64,000 bases of DNA from Haloarcula taiwanensis (GCA_002844335.1 CP019154.1:1922001-1986000); one strand, 5' to 3'. Positions 45,845-56,528 are shown, numbered from the stretch's first letter. Notes: generated by a model not told the origin, from the sequence alone. Numbers and translations are program-made.

Positions 45845-46072
45845 GTGAACAATCGGGATACAGCAGTGTTGGTGCTGACGGTCGTTGCTGCGATTATCCT
45901 CCCGGGACTCGCAAACTGGGGCTTCAGCACACTTGGCTACCCCTGGGTCGGGAGCGCTGTCTGGGCGCTGGGGTACGGCCTCGGCGTCGTCTTCATCTGG
46001 TACGAGTGGGTCCGGCCGCTCGATATCACCGGCCCAGAGGGCGTTAGCGGGAGTGAGGACTCAAGCGAGTGA
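45845..46072 (+). CDS. Small two-helix membrane protein, unknown
   Basis: 75 aa from GTG 45845: NNRDTAVLVLTVVAAIILPG, then ALGYGLGVVFIWYEWVRPLD and an acidic tail. The frame is open upstream, but that part overlaps the promoter of the divergent squalene synthase gene and is polar, so the GTG before the first helix is preferred. No family recognised. Confidence 0.65.
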   Translation: MNNRDTAVLVLTVVAAIILPGLANWGFSTLGYPWVGSAVWALGYGLGVVFIWYEWVRPLDITGPEGVSGSEDSSE

Positions 46073-46183
46073 CGTGCTGTTCGGCTCCCTGACTACACAC
46101 TAGCAGTTTTTTTCGCCATGTCTGCTCCCGGAAACACACGTATTGGAAAATTCTCATACAACACCCGTGGTACCCGCCTGACA

Positions 46184-46193
46184 ACATTTATAG
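46184..46193 (+). promoter_or_regulatory. TATA box of the GH68 gene
   Basis: ACATTTATAG lies 24-33 bp upstream of ATG 46217, which suggests a leaderless mRNA. Confidence 0.55.
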
Positions 46194-46216
46194 CCGTGGT
46201 CGGCCCAACGTGAGGT

Positions 46217-47548
46217 ATGACAAACGAGGCACTCGGCGAGAGCCGTCCCGGAACGAGGGGACGCGCCGGGTGGACACGCGAGCAGGCGAGTCGGATCGCG
46301 CGCACCGACGACACCGTTGCCCCCATCGTCTATCCGCCGGAAACCGAACAGATTCCCGAGGTTCATATCTGGGACACCTGGTTCCTCCGCAACCGCGACG
46401 GCACGCTGGCGACAGTCGACGGCTACCGGGTCTGTTTTTCCCTGACGGCTCCGTCCGACTTGCTACCCGGCAAGCGCCACGACGTGGCGACCATCCGCTG
46501 TTTCTACTCTGACGACGGTCGCAACTGGCACAACGCTGGCCCGGTGTTCGAGGACGCACTGGGGCAGCGCCAGTGGGCCGGGTCCGCCCTGTATGACGAC
46601 GACGGCAGCGTCTATCTGTTCTACACTGCGGCCGGCGAGGAGAGGGCCGAAGACCTGACATACACCCAGCGTATTGTCGGTGCAGGTGGCGGCAGCATCG
46701 ACACGACAGACGGGTTCGAACTCTCGGGTCCGTGGACCCACCACGAACTGCTACAGCCCGACGGCGAACGCTACGAGCGCGAAGACCAGTCCCGCGGGAT
46801 GATATACACCTTCCGCGACCCGTGGTTCTTCGAGGACCCGGAGACGGGCGAGACGTGGCTCCTGTTCGAAGCAAACACGCCGGTTCTGGAGGGGAGCGAC
46901 ATCTGTGGTGGCGACGACGCGTTACAGGAGTTCAACGGAAGCGTGGGCATCGCTCGCTCGCCGACCGGCGACCCGCTGGCGTGGGGGCTTGAAGACCCAC
47001 TGCTGGACGCTGTGGGCGTCAATCAGGAACTCGAACGGCCACACATCGTGTATCAGGACGGCCTGTACTACCTGTTTATCTCCAGCCACCTCCACACCTT
47101 CGCGCCGGGCCTCGAAGGGTTCGACGCGCTGTACGGCTTCGTCGCTGAGGAGCTACGGGGCGAGTACGTCCCGCTGAACGAGTCGGGGCTCGTCGCCACG
47201 AACCCCGAAAACGCGCCGTTCCAGTCCTACTCGTGGATGGCGTTTCCCCACGACGGCGAGGTGCTTGTCCAGAGCTTCTTCAACTACTACGACTTCGACG
47301 GCGAGACGCTGGACGAAATCGCCCATCTGTCCGAATCCGAGCAGATGCGCCGGTTCGGCGGCTCGCTCGGCCCGACGCTCCGGCTCGATGTCGAGGGGAG
47401 CCGAACGCGCATCATCGGAACGCTCGGGCACTGGCACATCCCGCTGGACGGCGAGGGACTGCCGCCGACAGACCGGGAACTGATTCGGCGCGGGCAACGG
47501 GCCGACGCCGGCACCGGGAGCTACGGCGCGCGGACGGGGTCAGAGTAA
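46217..47548 (+). CDS. Glycoside hydrolase family 68 fructosyltransferase (levansucrase or inulosucrase type)
   Basis: 443 aa. The catalytic triad is readable by comparison with levansucrase: nucleophile D53 in HIWDTWF, transition-state stabiliser D201 in TFRDPWFF, and acid/base E273 in QELERPHIVY. The QWAGSALYDDDG and SWMAFPHDGEVLVQSFFNYY blocks also fit. The family transfers fructosyl units from sucrose to make levan or inulin. No signal peptide or Tat motif is visible at the N-terminus (MTNEALGESRPGTRGRAG), although most GH68 enzymes are exported. It converges on a GH32 gene with 30 bp between the stops. Confidence 0.9.
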   Translation: MTNEALGESRPGTRGRAGWTREQASRIARTDDTVAPIVYPPETEQIPEVHIWDTWFLRNRDGTLATVDGYRVCFSLTAPSDLLPGKRHDVATIRCFYSDDGRNWHNAGPVFEDALGQRQWAGSALYDDDGSVYLFYTAAGEERAEDLTYTQRIVGAGGGSIDTTDGFELSGPWTHHELLQPDGERYEREDQSRGMIYTFRDPWFFEDPETGETWLLFEANTPVLEGSDICGGDDALQEFNGSVGIARSPTGDPLAWGLEDPLLDAVGVNQELERPHIVYQDGLYYLFISSHLHTFAPGLEGFDALYGFVAEELRGEYVPLNESGLVATNPENAPFQSYSWMAFPHDGEVLVQSFFNYYDFDGETLDEIAHLSESEQMRRFGGSLGPTLRLDVEGSRTRIIGTLGHWHIPLDGEGLPPTDRELIRRGQRADAGTGSYGARTGSE

Positions 47549-47578
47549 CCGACACAGCGGCGTTTTCGCGGATACCGC

Positions 47579-49696
<2,118 letters not shown>

Positions 49697-49710
49697 TTAT
49701 CCCTGCCTGA

Positions 49711-49720
49711 AATATAAAAA
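49711..49720 (-). promoter_or_regulatory. TATA box of the GH32 gene
   Basis: Minus strand TTTTTATATT, 21-30 bp upstream of ATG 49690. Confidence 0.55.
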
Positions 49721-49923
49721 CATTCGGCAATCGTTTTTGAGTGAATGTGCACGATATTGTGTATTGCGGCGTTGCTGTGGGCAGCACCCATCCGGCAGCC
49801 CACTGGCTGCCTACAGCGTAGCCTCACCCCGCTCAGCGACAGTGTACAGAGACAGTCAGGGAGGGCTAACAGCCAGAGCAGTAGCTGACAGCGGACTATC
49901 GATGAAAAAGCGAGCAGAGCCGG

Positions 49924-50058
49924 TCAGTGGACGCGAGCGTTGCGGGCCTCGGCCTTCCAGTCGATGACGGTCTCATGACAACTGGGACAGACGAACTCGG
50001 TGAGCTTTGTCGTCTGATCGTTGTATGACATCCGCGTGCCACAGTTGGTGCAATCCAT
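49924..50058 (-). CDS. Small zinc-ribbon protein, 44 aa
   Basis: From ATG 50058: MDCTNCGTRMSYNDQTTKLT and then FVCPSCHETVIDW. The two CxxC knuckles form a zinc ribbon. A minus-strand TTTATA at 50086-50091 lies 28-33 bp upstream and fixes the start; the longer upstream frame is AT-rich promoter DNA. Haloarchaea have many such micro-proteins, often of unknown role; some affect biofilm or swarming. Confidence 0.75.
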   Translation of the reverse strand: MDCTNCGTRMSYNDQTTKLTEFVCPSCHETVIDWKAEARNARVH

Positions 50059-50268
50059 TATAATTGTATATATTCTACTATGGGATATAAATTTTCTCCT
50101 GCACATGGTCGGCCCGGGCGGGAGACGGCCTGACACGGCTGAATTGTGCTATCTCCTCACATGGATCGGATCAGAAGCTCCCGTCTGTGTCGACAGCGCC
50201 ACCGCGACACAGTTCTCCAGAGCGAACAGACAATCGACGGGTAGCTGAGAGCGCGTGGCTGGCTGGGA

Positions 50269-51756
50269 CTACGACCCGCCGTGTCCCGTCGGGTCGATTT
50301 TCGGGTCGGTGCTACCGTCCTCGATATCCGAGCGGTCGGTCGTGTCAGTCGGCGACAGCGAGCGCTCGTCAGCGGTCGTTATGTCCGGGTCCGGCGTCGT
50401 CTCAGTCCCGACGAAGCGGTCGTCCACGTCGACGGGGTCGCCATCGAGTCTGGCTTTCGCCCTCGAAAGCCGCTGTTCCACGGCATCGAGTTCCGCTTCC
50501 AGGTGGTCGATGGCGTCCGGATAACAGTCTCTGGCGTCTGCGAGGGCAGTTTCGAACGCCGCTTTTGCCGTCTTGTACTCCGCTAACGCGGCGTCGGGCT
50601 GGCTGGCGTCGGCGTACCAGTCCCCTGCCTCCATCGCGTCCGTCGCAACCGCCCGTCGCGCGGTGACGAGGTGCTCCGCGACGGTCCCCAGTCGGTCCCG
50701 GACCCGCTCAGGGTCGCCAGCGAACCGGCGTTCATCCGCCCCCCAGTCGAGCTCGAGGACGTTTCGGTAGGCTTCGAGCGCCTCGGCCCAGTGTTTGGCG
50801 GCAACAGCGGGGTCCTGCGCCGCGACAGCCTCGTTGTCGGCTGCAGCCGCAGTGCGCAGCGGCGACTGTTCGAGGTCATCGATGACCGTTTCGAGTCGGT
50901 CACGCTCGGCACGGATGTCGGCAAGTTCTGGAACGCCCTCGGTCGGAAGTGAGAGAATCTCGTCATACTCCGCTCGCGCCACCTCGTAGGCGTCGTACGC
51001 CGCCTCGAATTCGCGCCCTCGCCAGCGCTGCTCACCGGTGTCGACTGCCCGTCGAGCGCGGCTGCGACGGACCTCCGCGAGTGTCGCAGTGTGGCGTTCT
51101 CGCACCGTGGTAACGCGGTCTTCGAGCGCGTTCGCATCGTCGGACGGCCCGAACTCCGTGGCCGTTTCACCGGCCACGTCAAGGCGGTCCCCGGCTTCCA
51201 GCACCGTCGCCAGTGCCTGCTCGTAGTCCCCTTGATCGCGCTGTTCTGTTGCTCTCACGAGCATCCGCTTGACCTCGTCCAAGATATTCTCGACGCGAAC
51301 CCACGCCTGTGACGCATGGGAAAGATACGCGGTCAGGTCGACGATTCCCTGTTTGCCACAGTGAACCCGCCACTCCGTCCCACCACACCGCCGGAGCGTG
51401 ATCTGACCGTGGCCCAGCGAGTGGTCTCCCGCGACCTGATCGATATCGACGTGTGGGACGGCGAACCGCCTGTCGCCGTCGTCGTTTCCCACTAGCACGA
51501 TGAGTCGCCTGTCCGTCACGACGCCGATCATGCGGTAGTTGCTGCCCGGCTGCACCGTCTCGCCAGACTTCGACGTACCGAGTTCGACGCCGTGTTTGCG
51601 GCTGGTGAGAGCGAACCGTGGGGTCTCGTCGTCGTCGACGGCTGCCAGTGCTGGCTCGTCGTGGAGATAGCCGGTCGAGAAGAGCCCGCCCGGACCGGTG
51701 CGGGTGAGGATATCAGGTGGATCCTCCAAATTATTTAATTTGATAATTTTTCCCAT
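50269..51756 (-). CDS. PH-like domain protein with long helical repeat region, unknown
   Basis: 495 aa from ATG 51756. Residues about 30-140 have the pattern of a bacterial PH fold (MIGVVTDRRLIVLVGNDDGD, RFAVPHVDIDQVAG, QITLRRCGGTEWRVHC). From 145 to about 430 follow alpha-helical TPR- or coiled-coil-like repeats (QGDYEQALATVLEAGDRL, REFEAAYDAYEVARAEYDEI, AKHWAEALEAYRNVLEL). The tail is acidic and disordered. It may bind partners at the membrane. No known haloarchaeal name recalled. Confidence 0.7.
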   Translation of the reverse strand: MGKIIKLNNLEDPPDILTRTGPGGLFSTGYLHDEPALAAVDDDETPRFALTSRKHGVELGTSKSGETVQPGSNYRMIGVVTDRRLIVLVGNDDGDRRFAVPHVDIDQVAGDHSLGHGQITLRRCGGTEWRVHCGKQGIVDLTAYLSHASQAWVRVENILDEVKRMLVRATEQRDQGDYEQALATVLEAGDRLDVAGETATEFGPSDDANALEDRVTTVRERHTATLAEVRRSRARRAVDTGEQRWRGREFEAAYDAYEVARAEYDEILSLPTEGVPELADIRAERDRLETVIDDLEQSPLRTAAAADNEAVAAQDPAVAAKHWAEALEAYRNVLELDWGADERRFAGDPERVRDRLGTVAEHLVTARRAVATDAMEAGDWYADASQPDAALAEYKTAKAAFETALADARDCYPDAIDHLEAELDAVEQRLSRAKARLDGDPVDVDDRFVGTETTPDPDITTADERSLSPTDTTDRSDIEDGSTDPKIDPTGHGGS

Positions 51757-52148
51757 TACCGGAGCAAAATACACCTGAAGACTTGAGTTTGACTTATGAA
51801 TTCTGATACTGGTGTAGTAAATTACTGCAGTCTTCACCTGAATTGCGCTGTCGCGTTCCCGTCAGGCCGCGGCCGTCGATATCCCGCGTATCTCGCCACG
51901 CCGTCCGTCAGCCGGCAGACGGCTGTCTGACTTGACTTTAGGTGTCATGCTCGCATAGCCGAGCATATGCCACGTACTCGTCTCAGCGGGAGTCCGTCTC
52001 AGAAGCGACGGGGTGGTGACCTCGCAACTGACGCGACCGGCCTCGGAATCGACACTGACGTATTCGAACTGCTCTCGACTGGTCGCGGTCACAAAATGGC
52101 ACAGTCCGAGCCCAGAATCGCACAGTGGCTGGACTGCTGGCGGAATCC
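51757..52148. other. Intergenic region with repeats, no gene recognised
   Basis: About 390 bases. The left part is AT-rich promoter DNA of the 51756 gene with ACCTGAA at 51773-51779 and 51836-51842 (direct repeat) and GAAGACT/AGTCTTC (51777-51783, 51829-51835, inverted). The right part is GC-rich and lies downstream of the actin-like gene. A plus-strand frame from 51967 to 52152 is open, but has no recognisable features and no promoter support. Confidence 0.5.
51947..51966. repeat. Hairpin, 7-bp stem
   Basis: ATGCTCG-CATAGC-CGAGCAT, perfect stem with a 6-nt loop, about 180 bp downstream of the actin-like gene stop. It could be an RNA structure or a protein-binding site; too short to call a terminator. 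Confidence 0.4.
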
Positions 52149-53243
52149 CTAGTTGGTCTCGACGAGACGCGCCGCGATCCGCTGTGCGCCGATAGTCGGT
52201 GCGATGTCCGGTTCGTCGGCGGCGATGACTTCGATATCGCGGTTCAGTTCCGCGCTGAGTCGCTCCTCGAACTCGTCGACGATACCGGGAATGCAGGCCA
52301 TGCCGCCGGTGATGGCGATCGGCCGGTCCAGTGCTAGCTGGTACACTTTCATGTAGTCGTTTGCCAGCTCCGGCAGGAACGTGTTCGCCAGTTCGTCGAC
52401 GGCGTCGTCGAGGTACTCGTTGACCGCGTCCATCACAGAGCGCTCGATGGTGAACTCGTGTGAGCCGCCGCCGGGCTGCTGGATGATGTCCGTGAACGGC
52501 TCGAAATCGACGAAGTCGGCGTGCTCCTCCTTGTATTCGCGAGCAGTCTGGTTGTCTATGTTGACACGGCCCTGCGTCTCTTCTTCGACGTAGTTGGCGA
52601 TCATCCGGTCGACCTCGTTCCCGGTCACTGCGCCCGTCGTGAACGGCGAAAGTTGTTCGCCGCGGCGGTACGCAGAGGCTTCGAGGTTCGTCGACCCCAT
52701 GTTGACAGCGACGAAGATCTCGTCGATGGCTTCGAGGTCGTCGCCGAAGGCCGGGATGGAGCCACACAGTGACTCTGGATAGCTCTCGACGAGTTCCAGC
52801 CCGATCGAGGAGTTCTCGATGACGTTCTGGAGGTTCTCCAGCCCAGTCGGATTGTCGATGGTCGGAATAGCGTACACGACGCCGCTGTTTGCCGGGATGT
52901 CGTGTTCCTCGATGATCGCCTCGAAGAACGTCTTGGTCATCTCGGCCCGGTCGGCGTCCTCGGGCAGTCCCGACCGGAGCATGTACTCGACGCGATCCGG
53001 ATACTCGCGGGCCGCTTCCTCGCCGTAGAGGATTTTCTCCTCACCGGTCAGGGCGTCCTCGTACGTCGCCATGCAGGTCAGTGTCTTGATGATCCGGTTC
53101 TCCGTGCCGTGTTCGCCCGGCAGGGCAATGACGGTCCGGGTACTCCCGAGCTTGACCCCGACCGGAACGGCGGCAGCGCCGCTTGACGACACACCGGCGT
53201 CTGATTCGGACCCGGTGTCGTCGTCCGCATCCTCGTCACTCAT
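52149..53243 (-). CDS. Actin-superfamily protein (salactin/volactin-like candidate)
   Basis: 364 aa. An acidic, disordered N-terminus of about 25 residues precedes an actin/MreB-type core. Phosphate-1 loop: PVGVKLGSTRTVIAL at 27-41. Connect/phosphate-2: IFVAVNMGSTNLEASAY at 177-193. ESYPESLCGSIPAFG fits the E-P-x-A helix, and PIAITGGMACIPGIVDEF the adenosine motif. The usual Mg-coordinating Asp residues are K31 and N181 here. Haloarchaeal actin relatives salactin and volactin form dynamic filaments that affect cell shape; which type this is cannot be told by eye. A GATATATATC box at 53269-53278 lies 26-35 bp upstream. The next gene upstream is an ArlD/E-domain protein. Confidence 0.75.
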   Translation of the reverse strand: MSDEDADDDTGSESDAGVSSSGAAAVPVGVKLGSTRTVIALPGEHGTENRIIKTLTCMATYEDALTGEEKILYGEEAAREYPDRVEYMLRSGLPEDADRAEMTKTFFEAIIEEHDIPANSGVVYAIPTIDNPTGLENLQNVIENSSIGLELVESYPESLCGSIPAFGDDLEAIDEIFVAVNMGSTNLEASAYRRGEQLSPFTTGAVTGNEVDRMIANYVEEETQGRVNIDNQTAREYKEEHADFVDFEPFTDIIQQPGGGSHEFTIERSVMDAVNEYLDDAVDELANTFLPELANDYMKVYQLALDRPIAITGGMACIPGIVDEFEERLSAELNRDIEVIAADEPDIAPTIGAQRIAARLVETN

Positions 53244-53268
53244 ATACGGTCGTCCTTGTCGACCGCCC

Positions 53269-53278
53269 GATATATATC
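53269..53278 (-). promoter_or_regulatory. TATA box of the actin-like gene
   Basis: GATATATATC, 26-35 bp upstream of ATG 53243; near-leaderless transcript expected. Confidence 0.55.
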
Positions 53279-53383
53279 CTCTCCCTAGTATTCAGGACTG
53301 ATAGCTGCCCCCTCGGGTGACTGATACTGCAGCATCCTCGATATCAGGAATGTGACGGAAAGAACTGCTGCTGAAAACGAGCG

Positions 53384-53869
53384 TTATGTCATCGCTGTGA
53401 GCTTCGCGATGTAGACGAGGCTCAGCATGTGGTCGTCGACGCTCAGCTCGTTGTCGTCGTTGGTCGCCGACTCGTCGATGCCGAGCAGATAGTCCGAGAG
53501 GTCGTCCTGTACGTCCTCGGTGATCCAGTCGATAGAGCGGTAGTAATCGAGCGCTTCGTCGGCCCCCTGATACCCGGAGTGCATCAGCAGGAACTCCAGC
53601 CACTCGAAGACCACGAACTCTGCGGCGTAGGTCTCGGGCAGCGCTTCGAGATAGGGTTTCTCCTGTGCGTCACCACCGAGGAACGGCAGGAGTTCACGGT
53701 AGAGCCCGGAACGGAACGAACTCCCCGCAAGCACCTCTTCGTCGGAGTCGTCGAGCCCCATGTCGAGATCTGTCGGGTCCGGAACGTCCTCGTCGCCCAT
53801 CCCGTTGCCCCGCTGACGAGCCATCTTCCGTAACTCGTCGAGGTCGTAATCACGCGGGTTGATGGTCAT
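53384..53869 (-). CDS. ArlD/E (FlaD/E)-domain protein of the archaellum/chemotaxis type
   Basis: 161 aa. After a polar N-terminus of about 70 residues comes the FlaD/E domain: PYLEALPETYAAEFVVFEWL, EFLLMHSGYQGADEALDYYR, SIDWITEDVQDDLSDYLLGI. In archaella ArlC/D/E link the motor platform to the chemotaxis adaptor CheF. No archaellin or motor gene is next to it here. Its neighbours are an actin homologue, ParA and CheW. A minus-strand GATTTATG at 53896-53903 serves as TATA box. Confidence 0.8.
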   Translation of the reverse strand: MTINPRDYDLDELRKMARQRGNGMGDEDVPDPTDLDMGLDDSDEEVLAGSSFRSGLYRELLPFLGGDAQEKPYLEALPETYAAEFVVFEWLEFLLMHSGYQGADEALDYYRSIDWITEDVQDDLSDYLLGIDESATNDDNELSVDDHMLSLVYIAKLTAMT

Positions 53870-53895
53870 GATACTGACCCTTCAATCTACACAAT

Positions 53896-53903
53896 CATAA
53901 ATC
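53896..53903 (-). promoter_or_regulatory. TATA box of the ArlD/E-domain gene
   Basis: Minus strand GATTTATG, 27-34 bp upstream of ATG 53869. Confidence 0.5.
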
Positions 53904-54000
53904 TTGCACACCGTCAGACGGCCGTCATGCACACGCTCGCGGGCATTTCGGTCTCGTCCGCGTTCCGTCCCCCAGTTGCGAGGTTGATAATCGGGACCAC

Positions 54001-54010
54001 ATTTTTATAG
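54001..54010 (+). promoter_or_regulatory. TATA box of the parA-cheW operon
   Basis: ATTTTTATAG, 30-39 bp upstream of ATG 54040. Confidence 0.55.
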
Positions 54011-54039
54011 TGGCTCGGAGTCGACCTGTGGATACTTGG

Positions 54040-54945
54040 ATGATGAACCGGCAATCAGAAACCGGTCCAGCCCGCTTCTGTGTGACCAACGCGAAAGGCG
54101 GGACCGGAAAGACGACAGTTGCTATCAACGTAGCCGGTGCACTGAACGACCGCGGCCGGGACGTCCTCTTTATCGACCTCGACCCACAGGGCAACGCCAC
54201 GGAAGGCGTCGGTCTCGTCGAGGCGTACGACGCCGACCCGCCGACGCTGTTCGACGCACTGACTGGTGACCCATCGGCGCTGGGTGACCTCATCTGCGAG
54301 GGTGAGGAGATGGACGTGATCCCCTCCAGCATCGATATGCTCCAGGCCGAGCACGAACTGACCATCGCCGACCTCATCGCCCGGGTCAACACCCAAGGCG
54401 GGGATATCGACCAGGCCGCGCTGGCCTCGTTCGCGATCAACATCACGCCAGAGATGGTCACGGGGTCACACGCGCTCGACACGCTCGACCGGGCGCTGTC
54501 GACGCTCGACGCCGAGTACGACTACGTTATCATCGATTGCCCGCCGTTCTACGGGAAGCTGACCGACACCGGAATGTACGCCGCACAGAACGTCCTCATT
54601 CCCGCGCTGACTGAAGCGACCTCCGAGCGAGCCATCGAACTGCTGATGGACCAGATGGCCGCGATGGAGCGCCAGACCGACGCGTCGATCAACACGCTCG
54701 GCGTCGTCGCCAACCGGGTCGAAACGACATCCGAGGACGAGACGATGCTCGAATGGTTCAACATGGCATTCCCGGACAGTCCCGTCTGGGAGGTCCGCAA
54801 GCGGGTCGCGCTCCAGCGCGCGTTCAGCGCCGGCCAATCGATTTTCGCGACAGAGGAATCGTGTGATATGGCGGCTGTCTTCGAGGACATCGCCGCAGAA
54901 CTCGACAAGCAGTTCGGCTTTACCGACACAGAGGTACCAGCATGA
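54040..54945 (+). CDS. parA: ParA/MinD-family ATPase, cotranscribed with cheW
   Basis: 301 aa. The deviant Walker A motif is CVTNAKGGTGKTTVAINVAG, followed by FIDLDPQGNATEGVG (switch I) and YDYVIIDCPPFYGKLTD (Walker B/switch II). It lacks the long amphipathic C-terminal helix of MinD. ParA ATPases place cargo by making gradients on DNA or membranes. The stop overlaps the cheW start in ATGA, which suggests that chemotaxis arrays are the cargo, as for bacterial ParC and PpfA. The ATG 54043 is an equal alternative. Confidence 0.88.
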   Translation: MMNRQSETGPARFCVTNAKGGTGKTTVAINVAGALNDRGRDVLFIDLDPQGNATEGVGLVEAYDADPPTLFDALTGDPSALGDLICEGEEMDVIPSSIDMLQAEHELTIADLIARVNTQGGDIDQAALASFAINITPEMVTGSHALDTLDRALSTLDAEYDYVIIDCPPFYGKLTDTGMYAAQNVLIPALTEATSERAIELLMDQMAAMERQTDASINTLGVVANRVETTSEDETMLEWFNMAFPDSPVWEVRKRVALQRAFSAGQSIFATEESCDMAAVFEDIAAELDKQFGFTDTEVPA

Positions 54946-55922
54946 GTGACGACGAACGTATGGACAGAGCGGAGCGCATCCGACAGATGCGCGAGGGGAA
55001 CAAAGCAGAGACTACCGACGACACCGAGGAGACGGACGATGACTCCACGGATGGGTCCAGTGACCACTCCGACGACAGCGGAAACGAGGAGACGCCGGTC
55101 AGGGCCGGTGACGCGGAACCGTCGGCCGCCCAGAGCGACGACGCGCCTGAGGAAGCGGCGGCCGATGGACAGACTCCTGACGACAACGGCAGCGACACGA
55201 ACGCCGACGGCGCAACCACTGCCCAGACCGATACTGACGCGATGGCCGCCGCACAGCGAGCGGCCGAGGCCTCCGCACAGATGACCAGTGAGAACGTCGA
55301 CGCCGGTGTTGCCGACCAGCCGACAGACGACCTTTCGGCCTCGGCCAGCCCGATGCAGGGGCCGACCGGCGTCGAGTTGCCGGACCAGGAACTCATCGAG
55401 GAGGCGATGGCGTCGGACAACACCGCCACGACCGAAGGTGGCGCTCGCGCCGCGGCTATCGATGACGACGCGACCCAGACAGAAGAGCTGGTCCGGGTAC
55501 TCGAGTTCGCGCTCGGTGACGAGTACTACTGTCTCGACATCGACTACGTCGAGGAGATCGTCAAGCGCGAAACGGTCACTCGCGTCCCAAATACCGAGGA
55601 CTACGTCGAGGGCGTCGTCGACCTCCGGGGCCAGATTACGACGATTCTCAACCCCAAGGTGATGATGGACATCGACAGCGACGGGACCGAGAATCTCATC
55701 GTCGTCTTCGACGCAGGCGTGTTCGAGGAACAGGGTGCGATGGGCTGGATCGTCGACGAGGTCCGGCAGGTCGTCCCCGTCGCCGAGTCCGAAGTGAACA
55801 CCGCCCCGGTCGACGGCGAGTACATCAACGGCGTCGTCGACCGTGACGACGAGGACGAGTTCGTCATCTGGATCGAACCCGACGACGTTCTCGGGAACGC
55901 AACCGCGGACGGCGAGGACTGA
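54942..55922 (+). CDS. cheW: Chemotaxis adaptor CheW with long disordered N-terminal extension
   Basis: 326 aa, about twice the usual CheW. Residues 1-180 are disordered and acidic, except for a basic start (ERMDRAERIRQMREGNKAE). The CheW domain begins near 183: VRVLEFALGDEYYCLDIDYV, VPNTEDYVEGVVDLRGQITT, MGWIVDEVRQVVPV. CheW links receptors to the kinase CheA. Coupled to parA by ATGA. Confidence 0.92.
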   Translation: MSDDERMDRAERIRQMREGNKAETTDDTEETDDDSTDGSSDHSDDSGNEETPVRAGDAEPSAAQSDDAPEEAAADGQTPDDNGSDTNADGATTAQTDTDAMAAAQRAAEASAQMTSENVDAGVADQPTDDLSASASPMQGPTGVELPDQELIEEAMASDNTATTEGGARAAAIDDDATQTEELVRVLEFALGDEYYCLDIDYVEEIVKRETVTRVPNTEDYVEGVVDLRGQITTILNPKVMMDIDSDGTENLIVVFDAGVFEEQGAMGWIVDEVRQVVPVAESEVNTAPVDGEYINGVVDRDDEDEFVIWIEPDDVLGNATADGED

Positions 55923-56075
55923 CGCTACTGTTTTCAGCTTGATTGCATCCCCTCATGACGGAATAGCTGCCGGACCGCAGAGAGTCCGCCCAGCACAGCG
56001 GCTCCGCTTCTCATGTCGGAGACCTTGAATCGGCTACTCACTGACCGACAAGAACGGGGTTCGCGAGACGCGCCA

Positions 56076-56393
56076 TCAGGACTCGCGCCACTTGTGGCCG
56101 CACTCGACACAGGTGAATAGCCGAACCTCGTAGGAGCCGCCCGGCTTCGGCAGCATCTCGTAGTAGGCCTGGTCGCTGTCGCAGTCGTCCGCCGGACAGG
56201 GCTCCTGCATCGTCTCGGTAGCGTCCTGCGTCGCGTCGGCCACGGCGGGTGCCCCGTCGTCCCGCTGTGCATCCTGGGTCGCCATCGCCGCTTCTGCCTG
56301 CGAGTCCCGGGGTTCCTCGTTTTCACAGGAGCGACACACCCAGGTGTCGCCCTCCGTGTGCATTACCGAGCCACACTCGTCACAGAATTGCAT
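56076..56393 (-). CDS. TFS-like transcription factor (TFIIS/RPB9-type zinc ribbon), divergent
   Basis: 105 aa from ATG 56393. The N-terminal zinc ribbon is MQFCDECGSVMHTEGDTWVC with R-S-C following; the C-terminal ribbon is CPADDCDSDQAYYEMLPKPG ... FTCVECGHKWRES. Canonical TFS has an Asp-Glu pair at the tip of the second ribbon hairpin that enters the RNA polymerase active site for transcript cleavage. Here that stretch is PKPGGSYEVRLF, without D-E. It may be a paralogue that binds but does not stimulate cleavage. It stands alone between cheW and ndh. Confidence 0.82.
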   Translation of the reverse strand: MQFCDECGSVMHTEGDTWVCRSCENEEPRDSQAEAAMATQDAQRDDGAPAVADATQDATETMQEPCPADDCDSDQAYYEMLPKPGGSYEVRLFTCVECGHKWRES

Positions 56394-56528
56394 ATAACGT
56401 CGGGATACACGGGTGTCGGATATATGTGTTAACTTCCGCTCCCCCGTGGGTTTCAGGTACCCGCTCATGCTGACGGCCGTGAAAATCTCGCGTCTTTGAG
56501 AGGGGTATCCGGGCCGTTTTCCCGCCCC

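Noticed and set aside
51967-52152. Small plus-strand frame of 61 codons
   Set aside because: No promoter, no motif, and convergent overlap with the actin-like gene; kept only as a note in the intergenic entry.
51862-52767. Minus-strand frame overlapping the end of the actin-like gene
   Set aside because: Arg/His-rich, out of frame with the actin-like protein, no motif; shadow.
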